From Synaphobranchus kaupii (taxonomy: Eukaryota > Chordata > Actinopteri > Anguilliformes > Synaphobranchidae), in NCBI GenBank assembly GCA_029718625.1, contig CM056380.1:11907628-11971627 (forward strand): a stretch of 64,000 bases of DNA, given 5' to 3'. Under the pieces are notes generated by a model. That model saw only the letters and a program-made list of their open reading frames with translations. It was not told the origin of the DNA and searched no databases. A program made the translations under genes and the position numbers. Below, one piece after another: positions 9,750 through 21,200 of the stretch. Each line of letters begins with the position of its first letter. Positions within the stretch are counted from its first letter, which is position 1.

Positions 9750-12700
9750 CCTCTTCCTACCGAGGGCAAAATAGGCCAATTTTCACCTGTTTTCACTAGT
9801 GACAAACAAAGGTGGTTATCTCAAAAACTATAAATGGTACAAATATGGTTCATGGCTTTTATTAAAGAAGACACCTGCAGTATTACGAATAAGCAGTGAG
9901 AACTCATAGAAATCCAGTTTCTGATACTTAACTACAACAATTTATGTACAGAAAATATAAAAAAACTAAAAAACGGGTACCTACATTCAAGTTTAAGAAT
10001 TTTTACCTGGTGAGCTACAAATGCAATCAAGGAAATGACCTCTGGTAACAATCTGCTGTCAATATCTCAAACCATTCAAATTTTACAGGGTTTTTTTCAG
10101 GTGAACCTTTTTCGTTATCCAAATGGTGCCAAATGGTGCCAAATGTGCCAAAAATGGCAATGTTCCAGAAAGGTCTCAATATGATTTATTTTTTAGGTTT
10201 TTACAAAAAAATGAGATAATTTGTCAATATTGGCAATAAAAGTTCATTTTTAGACGTGTTCTTGTTGCTCTTCATATTACACAACTAACTACCCGAGGTC
10301 ACAAAAAGCTGTCAAAACCCATGTAGCAGCACAGTGAATCTTGTGTATTTCACCAGAGCCCCATTCGCCAGAAATGAGTCCAGGAATGTGCAAACAGGTT
10401 TTCAAATGAATAATGGGAATAGTATGAAACTTCCCTACACATTACTGCTTGCCAGTCCTGTCCTTTATTCTGTTGCCACCTCCTACGACGGGGACGTTGG
10501 GGTTGGGTTTTAGGAGGCAAAACTTTATACATGACAAACATATATCAACTATATACAAGTGCACTAAGGTATACTACTAAAAGTGCAGTGGATAAAAAAT
10601 CAAAGGTCCACCAGTTTCCTAGATAAAATAAAAACACCCCTGCTGTAACAAATAAAAAGATCCTTGCCCTCTAATTGCTGAAGTTACCGTATTTACACAA
10701 AGAAAGTACAAAATGGCAGGGTCCAAAAAGCTTGAAAAAATGAACAAAAAACAAAAAAAGGCAAAGGATCAAAACATGGGGGTGGAGGGTGAGGTTGCTA
10801 CAACACCTGTGCCCGGTTTACGTGCCATGCTTGAAAGCAGTTCCGGTCCAGTATCAGGCAGAGAGGTTCATCGCACTGGGAGCATTTCCAGGGTGTTAGA
10901 TTATGCTCACCATTAGCAGTGCAATGAACACATCGCCGCCTGCTTGCTGTCGCCTTGTGGGAGCGATCCACTGTGCTAGGGTCACAGATAGGGACTGGGA
11001 GGCAACCAAATCCACCAGCTGGACCCAAAGCACCACCACCAACAGCAGACCTGGAGGAACAGAGAACAGCAACAGGTGGAGCAGTGACTGGTGCAGCAGA
11101 CAGAGAGGGAGCTGGGGACACACAGCCAGCAGCAGCAGACACAGAGGGAGCTGGACCAGGTGATGACACAGGAGCAGAAGCAGCGGCAGACGCCCTTCCA
11201 GGATGAAAGTCGACCAACTGCTCGACTAACAATTCCCGGAAGCGCTTGTGTGTGAGGGGCCTGCACTGCTTCTGTGCTGCAAGATCCTTATGCAGCAGGA
11301 AGCCGTTGACGACTGCAACATCAATAAAGTGGAATAGCAGGGCCTTGTACCACTTCATGGTCTTTCGCCTGATGCAGTAGTATTTCAGCAGGGCATCTGA
11401 CAAGTCCACGCCTCCCATGAACTTGTTGTATTCCCTTACTGAAACTGGAATGGGAACACAGCAGGAGGTCCAAGTGCCATCAGTGTTTCACACATTTCTC
11501 ACAGTGGTGTCCCCCTGGAACGCCATGTGTAATGTGGAACACATCTTGACCTCCCTTGTGTCCATCCATTTTACATACAGCATCTGACCCTGCCGTATCC
11601 ACTTTACTGTACCCCTCTCGGCATTCCTGGGCATGTCATTCACCTTAGTAACAGGATAACCTTTCCTGTTCTCCCTACAGGTCCCACATGCTCCAAACCG
11701 CATGACATGCAGCTCCTGGAACAGAGCAGTGCTAGTGTACCAATTGTCAACGTACACCTGGTACCCTGTTCCAAGGTACGGAGTCAGGAGGTTGATGACA
11801 GCATCGTGACTCAGGCCCTTTCCAGTTGGTGACTTCTGTTTCCCGGTGTAAACATTGAAGTCACACGTGTAGCCATTGCAGGCATTGGAAAGAACAAACA
11901 GTTTGAAACCCCACTTTGTAGGTTTCGCCTTCATGTACTGTTTAAATCCAATCCGAGCCTTCGTGGCTACCATCCGCTCATCAATGGACAGTTGCTGTCG
12001 CGGCTGGTAAAATGACCTGCAAGCAGCCACAACCTCATCAATGAGCGGACGCAACCGGAAAAGGTGGTCGTACCTATCTGTGCCCCTCAGCGTATCATTT
12101 TGCCCATCCGTATCAGGGTCACTGATGTGCACAGCCCAGGAGATTGCCTCAAACCTGGTTCTACTGAAAACTGTGCGAGGGAAAGGCAAGCTGTAACACC
12201 TCGCACGGCTCCAATAGTCCCGAGTCTCTGGACACCTCACAAGGCCCATGCTAATCAGCACCCCAAAGTAACGGTACAGTTCACCTGGTTCCAGCGGGCT
12301 CCAAGGAGTTTTCATTCCCTGGTCTATTCTACGTTGAGCCTTCTTATTAGTGTTGGTGCAAAGTGTTTGCACCACACTCTGAGAGAAGGTCAACTGGAAT
12401 AGCTCCAAGGGTGAGTACTCCTTGGTAAAGTCCAGGTGTCCTGGCCGGAGCGAACGGGTGGACTGATGGCTGCTCATCCTGCTCACTGCCATCCATCCAC
12501 CTCTCTCCTTGCACAGGGAGTGGAGGAGGTGGAGAGTGTGAGTGGGATAACGAGCTGGAGGGGCACCTGTCTGCTTGTCTCTGCACCCTGGTACGCCCCC
12601 TTCCTCGCCGTGCTGCCCCCCGAGCACTAGAGCACTGTGGAACAGACCTCTGGCCAGCAGCCTGCCTGCGAGGCTTCTTCAGAGGAAAACCTGCAGGACA

Positions 12701-14763
12701 GGGCTGGCATGGAGGAAGTCCCTGGCTCACTGATGGCAGAGGAGAGGGTGACCGAGAACGAACGGGAGAGCTAACAAGCATGGCATTGCTGAGAAAAAAA
12801 ATGAAAGAGAGATTATTTAACCATTCATACAGAAGCCATTTAGACTACACATTCCCTCAGGAGAACAATCAGCATCATTACAAACCCCACTAACCCTGTC
12901 CATGGAATTGTCCACCATGTTGATATACCCATTAGTCCCCCTTATCCAACAACAATCAACAATAATAATAATAAACACGTACTCCCTCATGTTATCATGT
13001 TATCTCCCTCATACCATGCATAAATTGCCATTTTGTTTACCTGCACAGCCTTCTGTACTGCATACAGAACAATTTACTCATGTGGAACAATGACTTTACT
13101 AAACACTTCCAGAAGCCATTTCACACTCAAAAAAATCGATTTAGTAGCTCATCTCAGACACAAATAGATAGCTAGCTGCTTGTTACCTGTAATTTTGCTT
13201 GCTAGCTTGCCACTGTAAAGGTAATACTATCTATATTAATTTAGCTGAGAGGGACCGATTTTATGCATAAGTATATAAGGTTAGTTAGCCTCACAGAAGA
13301 AACACAGGGATTCACGCATTGCAGCTAAATTGCACATTTCCTTTGATGCTTACACCAAACTTATCGTTTCCACAAACATCTGTGTTGTTAGCAACGCCAC
13401 GTAACACGTGCGAGTTTGTTAACACAGACAATACACCCTAAGTTTACTTCATAAATTATTTATCATACCGTTGGAATGTGCAATTTTTTATATTAATGGT
13501 ATGAAAAACAATAAAATACAGTTGACAATGTAATTACGAACCCGCATGGCATTGCGTGAATTCACACTGGTATATCGAAAAATCGGTAATACCACCAGCC
13601 CTAACGACGTTACCTGCCATGGCGAAATTCAATGTGTTTATAGCATAACACTGTAAGTATGATAAAACAACTTACATGCCAGCAACATCATCTCGGTCAT
13701 CAGTGGATTCAGCGTCACTGAGACAGGATGAGTCTCCCTCTGCAAAAACATCTTCTGGCTTATCCAGTTCGTCTAGCACTTGATGCACGGATAAACGCCT
13801 CAAAAATCTCGACATAACTACACAAAAACTGTATCAAAAATACTCTAAAGTCAAAAATGTAACTGCGGGTCTTACCTAATTAATTGTTCTTTACTAACCG
13901 GAACGTAGCTAAGTAAATTATGAACAAGCAAAGCTAAATGCTAGCTAACCCTATTGCGCTCTAATGCGTCCGCGTACTACAATGAAACCTAACCTTCTGT
14001 TACGCACTGCGATAACTTGGTATATTTTGAATAGGATATGATGTATGAGCACTTATTTGAAAGATAACAGTCTTGGCTATTGGCTCAAAAATGGACAGAC
14101 AGGTTTAAGACCCAATGGGAGAAAAACGAGACTGAATCTGGAGGCTGCCCCCAACCAGTCATTCCTACTTCGCATAGGCCTACTGTGCTATCAATCAAGA
14201 CAATGCACCCAATTGACGACGGTCTGACAAAACACTCCGCAGTCAAGTTCCAAACAGGTTTGTCGACAACAAACTAAGCTAAGGGGTTGGTACTCACTCA
14301 ACTGGCCAAGTTTCACAATGCTGAACGGGACACAGCCGAACTACTCGCGACGAAGAGCAGAAAATCACAAGTCCGTTTAGTAACTTGAAGAAAGCATGCA
14401 CAGCGGTGTAGAACGTTTTCAAGTGTTTTTTCTTAAAGCTTTAATGCATAACGATTTTTCAAAGCAAAGTTTTGTGAAATATAATCAAGCAGAATAGTTT
14501 ACCAACGCATTGTTTATGGAGTGGCAGCAAGCTGCAATAAATGTTTGGTAATTAGGTAAGTTTACAACGTTATTTACGAAGTTTTAATGCGACGTTTTGG
14601 GCTTAAAAACCACTTTCCTAGAAAGAATGGATGTATCTTAAGGATATTTAATCAACATATTGAGGGTAGCAGTTTATTCTCTATTATTAAATTAATGAAA
14701 TATAAACTTTAATAACTTCCGTCACGCCCGCGTTACCGCTAGGGGGCGTTTGGTATTAAGAGG
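9750..14763 (-). mobile_element. Inner piggyBac transposon, full-length ends, nested in copy 1
   Basis: Flanked by TTAA at 9746-9749 and 14764-14767. Terminal inverted repeats are CCTCTTCCTACC (left) and CCTCTTAATACC (right, reverse complement). The 5,014-bp body carries a two-exon transposase on the minus strand. The sister copy of the host element at 19116-21200 has an uninterrupted TTAA at the same point (about 21151-21154), which shows the pre-insertion state. Subterminal sequence (CTAGGGGGC near the right end; TATCTCAAAAACTAT near the left) resembles the host family, so the two families are related. Confidence 0.88.
10798..13815 (-). pseudogene. piggyBac transposase, broken (frameshift and nonsense codon)
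   Basis: Exon 1 runs from ATG at 13815 to 13676 (140 nt; acidic N-terminus, HQVLDELDKPEDVF), with donor GTAAGT. Exon 2 starts at 12788 after a TTTCTCAG acceptor. The three catalytic Asp residues of the DDD transposase are present: SIDERM (codon at 11982), YVDNWY (11745) and GGVDLSD (11406). The C-terminus is a Cys-rich zinc domain (CVHC..H..CSQC..C..CFQAWH). Two lesions break it: a one-base frame change at about 12440-12480 and an in-frame TGA at 11488-11490 that fits a CGA-to-TGA CpG mutation. With so few lesions the copy is probably young. A transposase of this kind cuts and pastes at TTAA. Confidence 0.9.
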
Positions 14764-15668
14764 TTAAGTGCCAATATCTCAAAAACTATTCACTGCACAT
14801 CCATGGTTGAAAGTTTCAATGAAAGAAGAGGCTTGTACCATTCAGAAATTTGGAACAGAATAAATGTATGTCAAAGTGGTCACATACAGTTTATACAAAA
14901 TACACATAAGAATACAAAAAAAAGTACAAAACGCCTTGTGTTTTTATAGTTTATCACTGAATATCTGAACTTCAAAGTACTGGAGCAAGCCAGAATTGTT
15001 TATACTAGTGCACTAATATGTTGTCCACTTGGGTATACAATTTGGTAAAGATATCTACAGGCTTTCCTTATGCATTGGTATTTTTACCAAAACGGGGTCC
15101 TGGTGTCCCAAAACCTTTCCAAACCTCGCCAAATATAAAACATGTGCATATCTTTCTGTCTAGGCATGTCAATCATCAGAAAACTTTATTTTTCTTTTAA
15201 AACATTTTTTGTAATACAGAATGTGAAGAAAATTAACCTACACATGTTTTGTGTTTATGTGTATGAGGGTATTCACTTACAAAGCGTGCCCAAAAGTGCC
15301 CAAATACCTCTCCGAAAAGGATTACTTACCCTAATGTTATCCAACCAATCTGCTTTACATTTAAAATGGCACTGTACTTCAAAATTAGTTTTACCAGAGC
15401 CCCATAAGCCAGCAGAATAACAGGTTTATCTATAACAAGCCTTCAACTTGACATTTTACAGCAAAAGTAATGAATTATATATCACTTTATTTGGCAAACC
15501 TGTCTGTTACCACCTCCTACGACAGAGGTGTCAGGTGGGGGAGGGGTGTCTTCACTGTCCTCCCTGAAAAAGACAGATTCAAGTACATTACTAAGTAGAA
15601 TCACTAAAAAATGAGAACACAAATTATCTCAAAAAGACATATGGCAAGTATTACAATTAAGTGGAAAA

Positions 15669-15670
<2 letters not shown>

Positions 15671-15745
<75 letters not shown>
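15671..15745. repeat. AT/AC microsatellite in copy 1 of the outer piggyBac
   Basis: (TA)n, then (CA)n, then (TA)n. The same compound repeat, reverse-complemented, occurs at about 20129-20222 in copy 2, so it was present before the two copies separated or belongs to the family consensus. Confidence 0.85.
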
Positions 15746-16191
15746 CGTATATACATTAAAAAATCTTACATCCACAGTACGTCTGATATTAGCTCCAACA
15801 TAATAGCAATCGTAGCTAACTAGGATTTATGAATTAGTTTGTCAGCTTGCACGAACTAAATTACATTATTATAATACTGTAATGTCTTGACTGAACCGTG
15901 AAATAAAGTACTGAGAATGGATGTTGTTTCATGCGTGAATTCAACAACTAGCCCTTGTGTTGGTTGCTACACAAAGAAACTGCAAATGAACTCTACAAAA
16001 CAAACCCCTTAGCTTCTTACCAGCCTGTGGCAACATAGAAGCTAACTAGCAAACTCCTGCGAGAATCCATTTATCACCAAACTAAAAATATAGATAATAG
16101 CGCTCCATACTGTTGATGATTATGATGATGATGATGATAATAACAATAATAATAATAATAATTTGTGTTATATATTTTTAAAAACACTTAC

Positions 16192-16331
16192 ATGTCCAGG
16201 CACGGGTCCATGCCAGAGTCATTGCTCTGCCAGAACACAGACTTCTTCACCTCTGGGACACTGCGGTGGAACACCTCCAAAACCTGAGCAACCGTGAAAT
16301 AAGCGCTCTTCTTTCCATCGTTGATTGCCAT
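16192..16331 (-). pseudogene. Orphan first exon of the outer piggyBac transposase
   Basis: ATG at 16331 opens an acidic N-terminus (FTVAQVLEVFHRSVPEV ... SNDSGMDP) ending at AT|GTAAGTG. The length is 140 nt and the donor phase is 2, both identical to exon 1 of the inner element. The catalytic exon is absent. A short downstream remnant around 15495-15565 (acceptor TTTTTCAG then an acidic, Pro-rich and Gly-rich frame on the minus strand) suggests an internal deletion. Loss of function is inferred from the missing DDD core. Confidence 0.68.
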
Positions 16332-17411
16332 GTTCGCGTATAAATGTATAAAATAATTGCAATAGTTGGCAGCAAAGACATGACCAGCGCCATTACACCA
16401 TACAGTAAACCTCGTATGCGTACAGAGAAAATACGTCACAGGACAGTTTTTCAGCTCACAAAAAAGCTACACATTGCTAAATATCATCTGGATATACTAA
16501 AAACGTACTTGTACAGCAATCCAGTCCATCCCTTCCAGGATAAACTCAATAAAAATGGCCACAGGCGTCATCTGATGCTGTCGACAGTCAGGAGTGCACA
16601 GCCGATTGCCCTATGGGCTGTCGTTACGCGTGGATACAGCGCCGTTCCCATTCGCTAGAATATCACATATTTTACATAATTTAAAAGGGCAGGGAACCCC
16701 GTAGAAGATAAACTACGTGGTTTACGTTAGATCAACCCTGAAGCAGTCTAGTAATGTTTTTACGCAACGGTAGTAACGTAGTACAAACGCAAATGCGATG
16801 GGTACGCACCATGGAAATCGAGATTTTGCTGGAGAATGGATAAATGGATTACGAAAAAATGTTCAAGATTCTTCAGAGAACAGTTATAACTGCATAACCA
16901 GGTATAAAATTTAATTGATTAAACATGTTTATCAAGAGATCTTGTAGAAAATAAAATATATTGAAACAAAACCGGAAGAACATTTGTTGTATGCGTAGTG
17001 AAGTGAGCACGGGGAAAAAACACATAATGTTTATACTATAATGTTTTTTTCAGTAACATACAATTGTTCCTAAATCGGATCTTGATTTTCTAGCGTGTAG
17101 AAACTGTACCAAGAGTTTTTTTGATATGCATTTTATTGCCTGTGACTGCGGCGAGGTGAAGGCTGTAAACAAATAAAAAAAGTGGGTTGGGCTATTAGCA
17201 CCCTACTGCTTTATGGCTCTGTAGTGTAACCTGAGAGCTGATAAGCATATAAACGAATGTGTTCGCAGGCTGTGACTGTTTTTAACAATTTTGCGTCGAA
17301 AGTTCCGTGTTTTTTTAACGTTATAATTTAGAATTTAAGAGAAATATGAACACTATAACAAATTGGGACGGATACGTCCCACCACTAGGGGGCCAAAGCC
17401 CATAGAGTTAA

Positions 17412-17583
17412 TATCTCATCATAAAACAAATATGGGAAAGATTTGTTCAGCCAGTTTCATATAATTAAGCATTAATTATTAGCATTAAAATTACTGCCAT
17501 CTCCTTTTCCCCACACTCCTTATGCCTCTTTGCCCAACGCCTCTGATATTGGACAGGAAGCACCTCCGCCTTGGAGGTGAGCA
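17412..17583. other. Short AT-rich segment between piggyBac copy 1 and the L2
   Basis: No feature recognised. Confidence 0.4.
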
Positions 17584-18880
17584 TTGCTACATCCACTTGA
17601 ACAATGGGTAGGTCTCTCAGGTACAGTTCTTAAATGGTTTTATTCATATCTGACTGGAAACGATGTTTGTGTTGCCCTGGGGGATTCTGCATCAGAAAAA
17701 AATATTAACTGTGGGATTCCTCAGGGTTCTATTATTGGCCCATTACTCTTTATGCTTCCACTTGGTAAAATCATCAGTAACCATGGGGTTAATTTTCATA
17801 GCTATGCTGATGATAGACAGCTGTATATTTCTGTATTGCCTGAGGATGAAAGTCCAATCAGTTCCTTAGAAAACTGTTTAAATGATATTAATCTCTGGAT
17901 GTCTCAGAATTTTCTTCAGTTGAATCAGAATAAGACTGAAATAATTATCATTGGATCTAAGGCCCAGAGAGAAAGATTATCTAAGAACCTAGGACCTCTA
18001 GTGTCAAACAATAAACCTCAAGTTAAGAATCTAGGTGTAATCTTGGATGCTGACCTAAGCTTTCTGCCACATATAAGAAATGTAACAAGGGTAGCCTTTT
18101 TCCATTTGTGAAACATTACTAAAGTAAGGCCTTTCCTCATGCAAGCTGATGCTGAACAGTTAATACATGCCTTTGTTACAAGTAGATTAGACTACTGTAA
18201 TGCTCTCTTCTCTGGCCTTCCAAAAAAATAGATAGAGCAGCTACAACTTGTGCAAAACACAGCTGCACGAATCTTGACACGAACCAAGAAGAGAGCTCAC
18301 ATCACACCTGTACTTGCATCTCTGCATTGACTGCCCGTGAAATTTAAAATAGATTTTAAAATGATTTTACTTGTTTTTAAAGCTCTGACTGGTTTAGCAG
18401 CACTTTACATATCTGACCTGCTGAATAGATATCAGCCCAAATGTGCCCTCAGATCTTCTGGTGATAACTTGTTATGCATTCCAAAAGTAAATTATAAAAG
18501 AATTGGAGAAGCTTCGTTTTATTTATATGCCCCCACACTATGGAATAGCTTGCCCAGACAGATCAGAGAGGCACCAAATGTAGCACTTTTTTTTTACTTG
18601 ATTGTATCCTATTTTAGTTTTTACTTGTCTTTTGCTTTTACTTGTTTTATAAATATACATCTATATTGTCTTGTATTTCATTGTGTTTTATTGAATTTTG
18701 TTTTTATCCTATTTTATTATTTTATTTTATCCTAGTTTATTAGTTTTTATTGTATTTATTTAATGTTATATTGTTTTTTTCCAATATTGTCCTGTTTTAC
18801 TGTTTATGTGTGAAGCACTTTGGACTGCTACTTGTTGTATGAAGGGTGCTATATAAATAAAGTTTATTATTATTATTATA
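17584..18880 (+). mobile_element. 5'-truncated L2-clade LINE with complete 3' end
   Basis: The encoded protein covers the reverse transcriptase palm and thumb: CGIPQGSIIGPLLF, then HSYADDRQLYIS (YADD catalytic box), then WMSQNFLQLNQNKTEIIIIG. After stops come LDYCNALFSGLP, LQLVQNTAARILTRTKK and PTLWNSLPRQIRE, all typical of fish L2 open frames. The 3' end has the usual terminal stem region (GAAGCACTTTGGACTGC, then GGGTGCTATATAAATAAAG) and a (TTA)n tail to 18880. Several in-frame stops make it inactive. Confidence 0.85.
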
Positions 18881-18929
18881 GTCAACCATATAATAATTGG
18901 TGGACTTTCACGTGGTATAAGTAGAAGTG

Positions 18930-19111
18930 AAACAGTGAACAGTTAATTTTGTGAAATTTTTTAAGCTTTGCAATAAAAAGATGTTGGTTAATGTGAAAAG
19001 AACATTAAATAGTTTTGTCCAAAACTAATTTTGCCTTTGGTACCAAGCGGGGTTCGAACCACTGACCTTGCACATGGAAAAGCAAGGTTTTGACTGCTAG
19101 GCCAAAGCAGT
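18930..19111. repeat. Detached left end of the 1,048-bp array (chimeric half unit with tRNA-like module)
   Basis: The first part (GTGAAACAGTGAACAG ... GATGTTGGTTAATGTG) matches the sequence upstream of module B in the array. The tRNA-like part matches module A (GGTACCAAGCGGGG). On the minus strand it has A box TGGCCTAGCAG, B box GGTTCGAACCC and a TTTT run beyond. It is cut off from the array by piggyBac copy 2, which begins right after it at TTAA 19112-19115. Confidence 0.78.
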
Positions 19112-19115
19112 TTAA

Positions 19116-20136
19116 CTCTATGGGCTTTGGCCCCCTAGTGGTGGAACGTATCCGTCCCAATTCTTTGTAGTGTTCATATTTCTCTTAAATTATAAATTAT
19201 AACATTAATAAAACACGGAACTTTCGACGCAAAATTGTTAAAAACAGTCACAGCCTGCAAACACATTCGTTTATATGCTTATCAGCTCTCAGGTTACACT
19301 ACAGAGCCATAAAGCAGCAGGGTGCTAATAGCCCAACCCACTTTTTTTATTTGTTTACAGCCTTCACCTCGCCGCAGTCACAGGCAATAAAATGCATATC
19401 ACAAAAGCTCTTGGTACCATTTCAACACGCTAAAAAATCAAGATCCGATTCAGGAACAATTGTATATTATTGAAAAGTTGTATAAATAAACATTAGGTGT
19501 TTTTTTCCTGTGCTCACTTCAGTATGCATACAACCGATATACTTCCGGTTTTGTATAAATACATTTTATTTTCTACAAATTCTCTTGATAAACATGTTTA
19601 AGCAACCAAATACGATACCTGGTTATGGGTTATAACCCTTTTCTGAAGAATCCTCAACGTTTTTTCGTAACCCATTTATCCATTATCCAGGAAAGTCTCA
19701 ATTTCCACAGTGCGTACCCATCGCATTTGCGTTTGTACTACGTTACTACCGTTGCGTATTATTATTATTGTTATTATCATCATCATCATAATCATCAACA
19801 GTATGGAGCGCTATTATCTAGAGTATTTTTAGTTTGGTGATAAATGGATTCTCGCAGGAGTTCGCTAGTTAGCTTCTATATGTTGTCACAGGCTGCTAAG
19901 GAGCGCCTGCTAAGGGGGGTTGTAGCGTTCATTCGCAGTTCCTTTGTGTAGCAACCAACACAAGGGCTAATACTTTAGTTCATGATTCAGTCAAGACATT
20001 CACAGTATTATAATAATGTAATTTAGTTCGTGCAAGCTGACAAACTAATTCATAAAGCCTAGTTAGCTACGATTGCTAATTATGTTGGAGCTAATATCAG
20101 ACGTACTGTGGATGTAAGATTTTTTAATGTATATAC

Positions 20137-20180
<44 letters not shown>

Positions 20181-21200
20181 TGTGTGTGTGTGTGTATATT
20201 TATATATATATATATATATTTTTTTTTATAAAATAAAAATTTTTTTCCACTTAATTGTAATACTTGCCATATGTCTTTTTGAGATAATTTGTGTTCTCAT
20301 TTTTTAGTGATTCTACTTAGTAATGTATTTGAATCTGTCTTTTTCAGGGAGGACAGTGAAGACACCCCTCCCCCACTTGACACCTCTGTCGTAGGAGGTG
20401 GTAACAGACAGGTTTGCCAAATAGTGATGTATAATTCATTACTTTTGCTGTAAAAAGTCAAGTTGAAGGCTTGTTATAGATAAACCTGTTATTCTGCTGG
20501 CTTATGGGGCTCTGGTAAATCTAATTTTGAAGTACAGTGCCATTTTAAATGTAAAGCAGATTGGTTGGATAACATTAGGGTAAGTAATCCTTTTCGGAGA
20601 GGTATTTGGGCACTTTTGGGCACGCTTTGTAAGAGAATACCCTCATACACATAAACACAAAACATGTGTAGGTTAATTTTCTTCACATTCTGTATTACAA
20701 AAAATGTTTTAAAAGAAAAATAAAGTTTTCTGATGATTGACATGCTTAGACAGAAAGATATGCACATGTTTTATATTTGGCGAGGTTTGGAAAGGTTTTC
20801 GGACACCTGGGCCCCATTTTGGTAAAAATACCAATGCATAAGGAAAGCCTGTAGATATCTTTACCAAATTGTATACTACCCAAGTGGACAACATATTAGT
20901 GCACTAGTATAAACAATTCTGGCTTGCTCCACTACTTTGAAGTTCAGATATTCAGTGATAAACTATAAAAACACAAGGCGTTTTGAACTTTTTTTTGTAT
21001 TCTTATGTGTATTTTGTATAAACTGTATGTGTCCACTTTGACATACATTTATTCTGTTCCAAATTTCTGAATGGTACAAGCCTCTTCTTTCATTGAAACT
21101 TTCAACCATGGATGTGCAGTGAATAGTTTTATGTTTGATATTGGCACTTAATTGACACTAGTAAAAACTAGATGAAAATTGGGCCAAATGGGCCAAAGTA
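19116..21200 (+). mobile_element. Outer piggyBac-type element, copy 2 (inverted relative to copy 1)
   Basis: Starts after TTAA 19112-19115 with CTCTATGGGCTTTGGCCC and ends near GGGCCAAAGTA. The last few bases of the other terminus and its TTAA are degraded. It is the reverse complement of 14768-17407 plus 9690-9749, lacking the inner piggyBac and the 590-bp block with the orphan exon. It lies inside a tRNA-like repeat unit: the left flank is the end of module A (CCAAAGCAG) and the right flank resumes with GACCAAATAAGACTTTT of the same unit. Confidence 0.82.
20129..20222. repeat. AT/GT microsatellite in copy 2 of the outer piggyBac
   Basis: Reverse-complement counterpart of the compound microsatellite at 15671-15745. 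Confidence 0.8.

Larger units (their letters stand above)
9690..17407 (-). mobile_element. Outer piggyBac-type element (copy 1), split by a second piggyBac
   Basis: TTAA at 9686-9689 and at 17408-17411 flank inverted ends: CCCTATTTACTTTGGCCC on the left and, read from the right, CTCTATGGGCTTTGGCCC. TTAA duplications and such ends are piggyBac hallmarks. Without the nested 5-kb element (9750-14763) the host copy is about 2.7 kb. It keeps a transposase first exon (16192-16331, minus strand) but has lost the catalytic body, so it is non-autonomous. The segment 14768-17407 matches copy 2 at 19116-21200 in inverted orientation. About 590 bp (roughly 16160-16750) is absent from copy 2. Confidence 0.82.

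Noticed and set aside
15018..15420. Small open frames duplicated at 20489-20894 on the other strand
   Set aside because: They recur because they lie in the two inverted piggyBac copies; no domain and no sign of selection.
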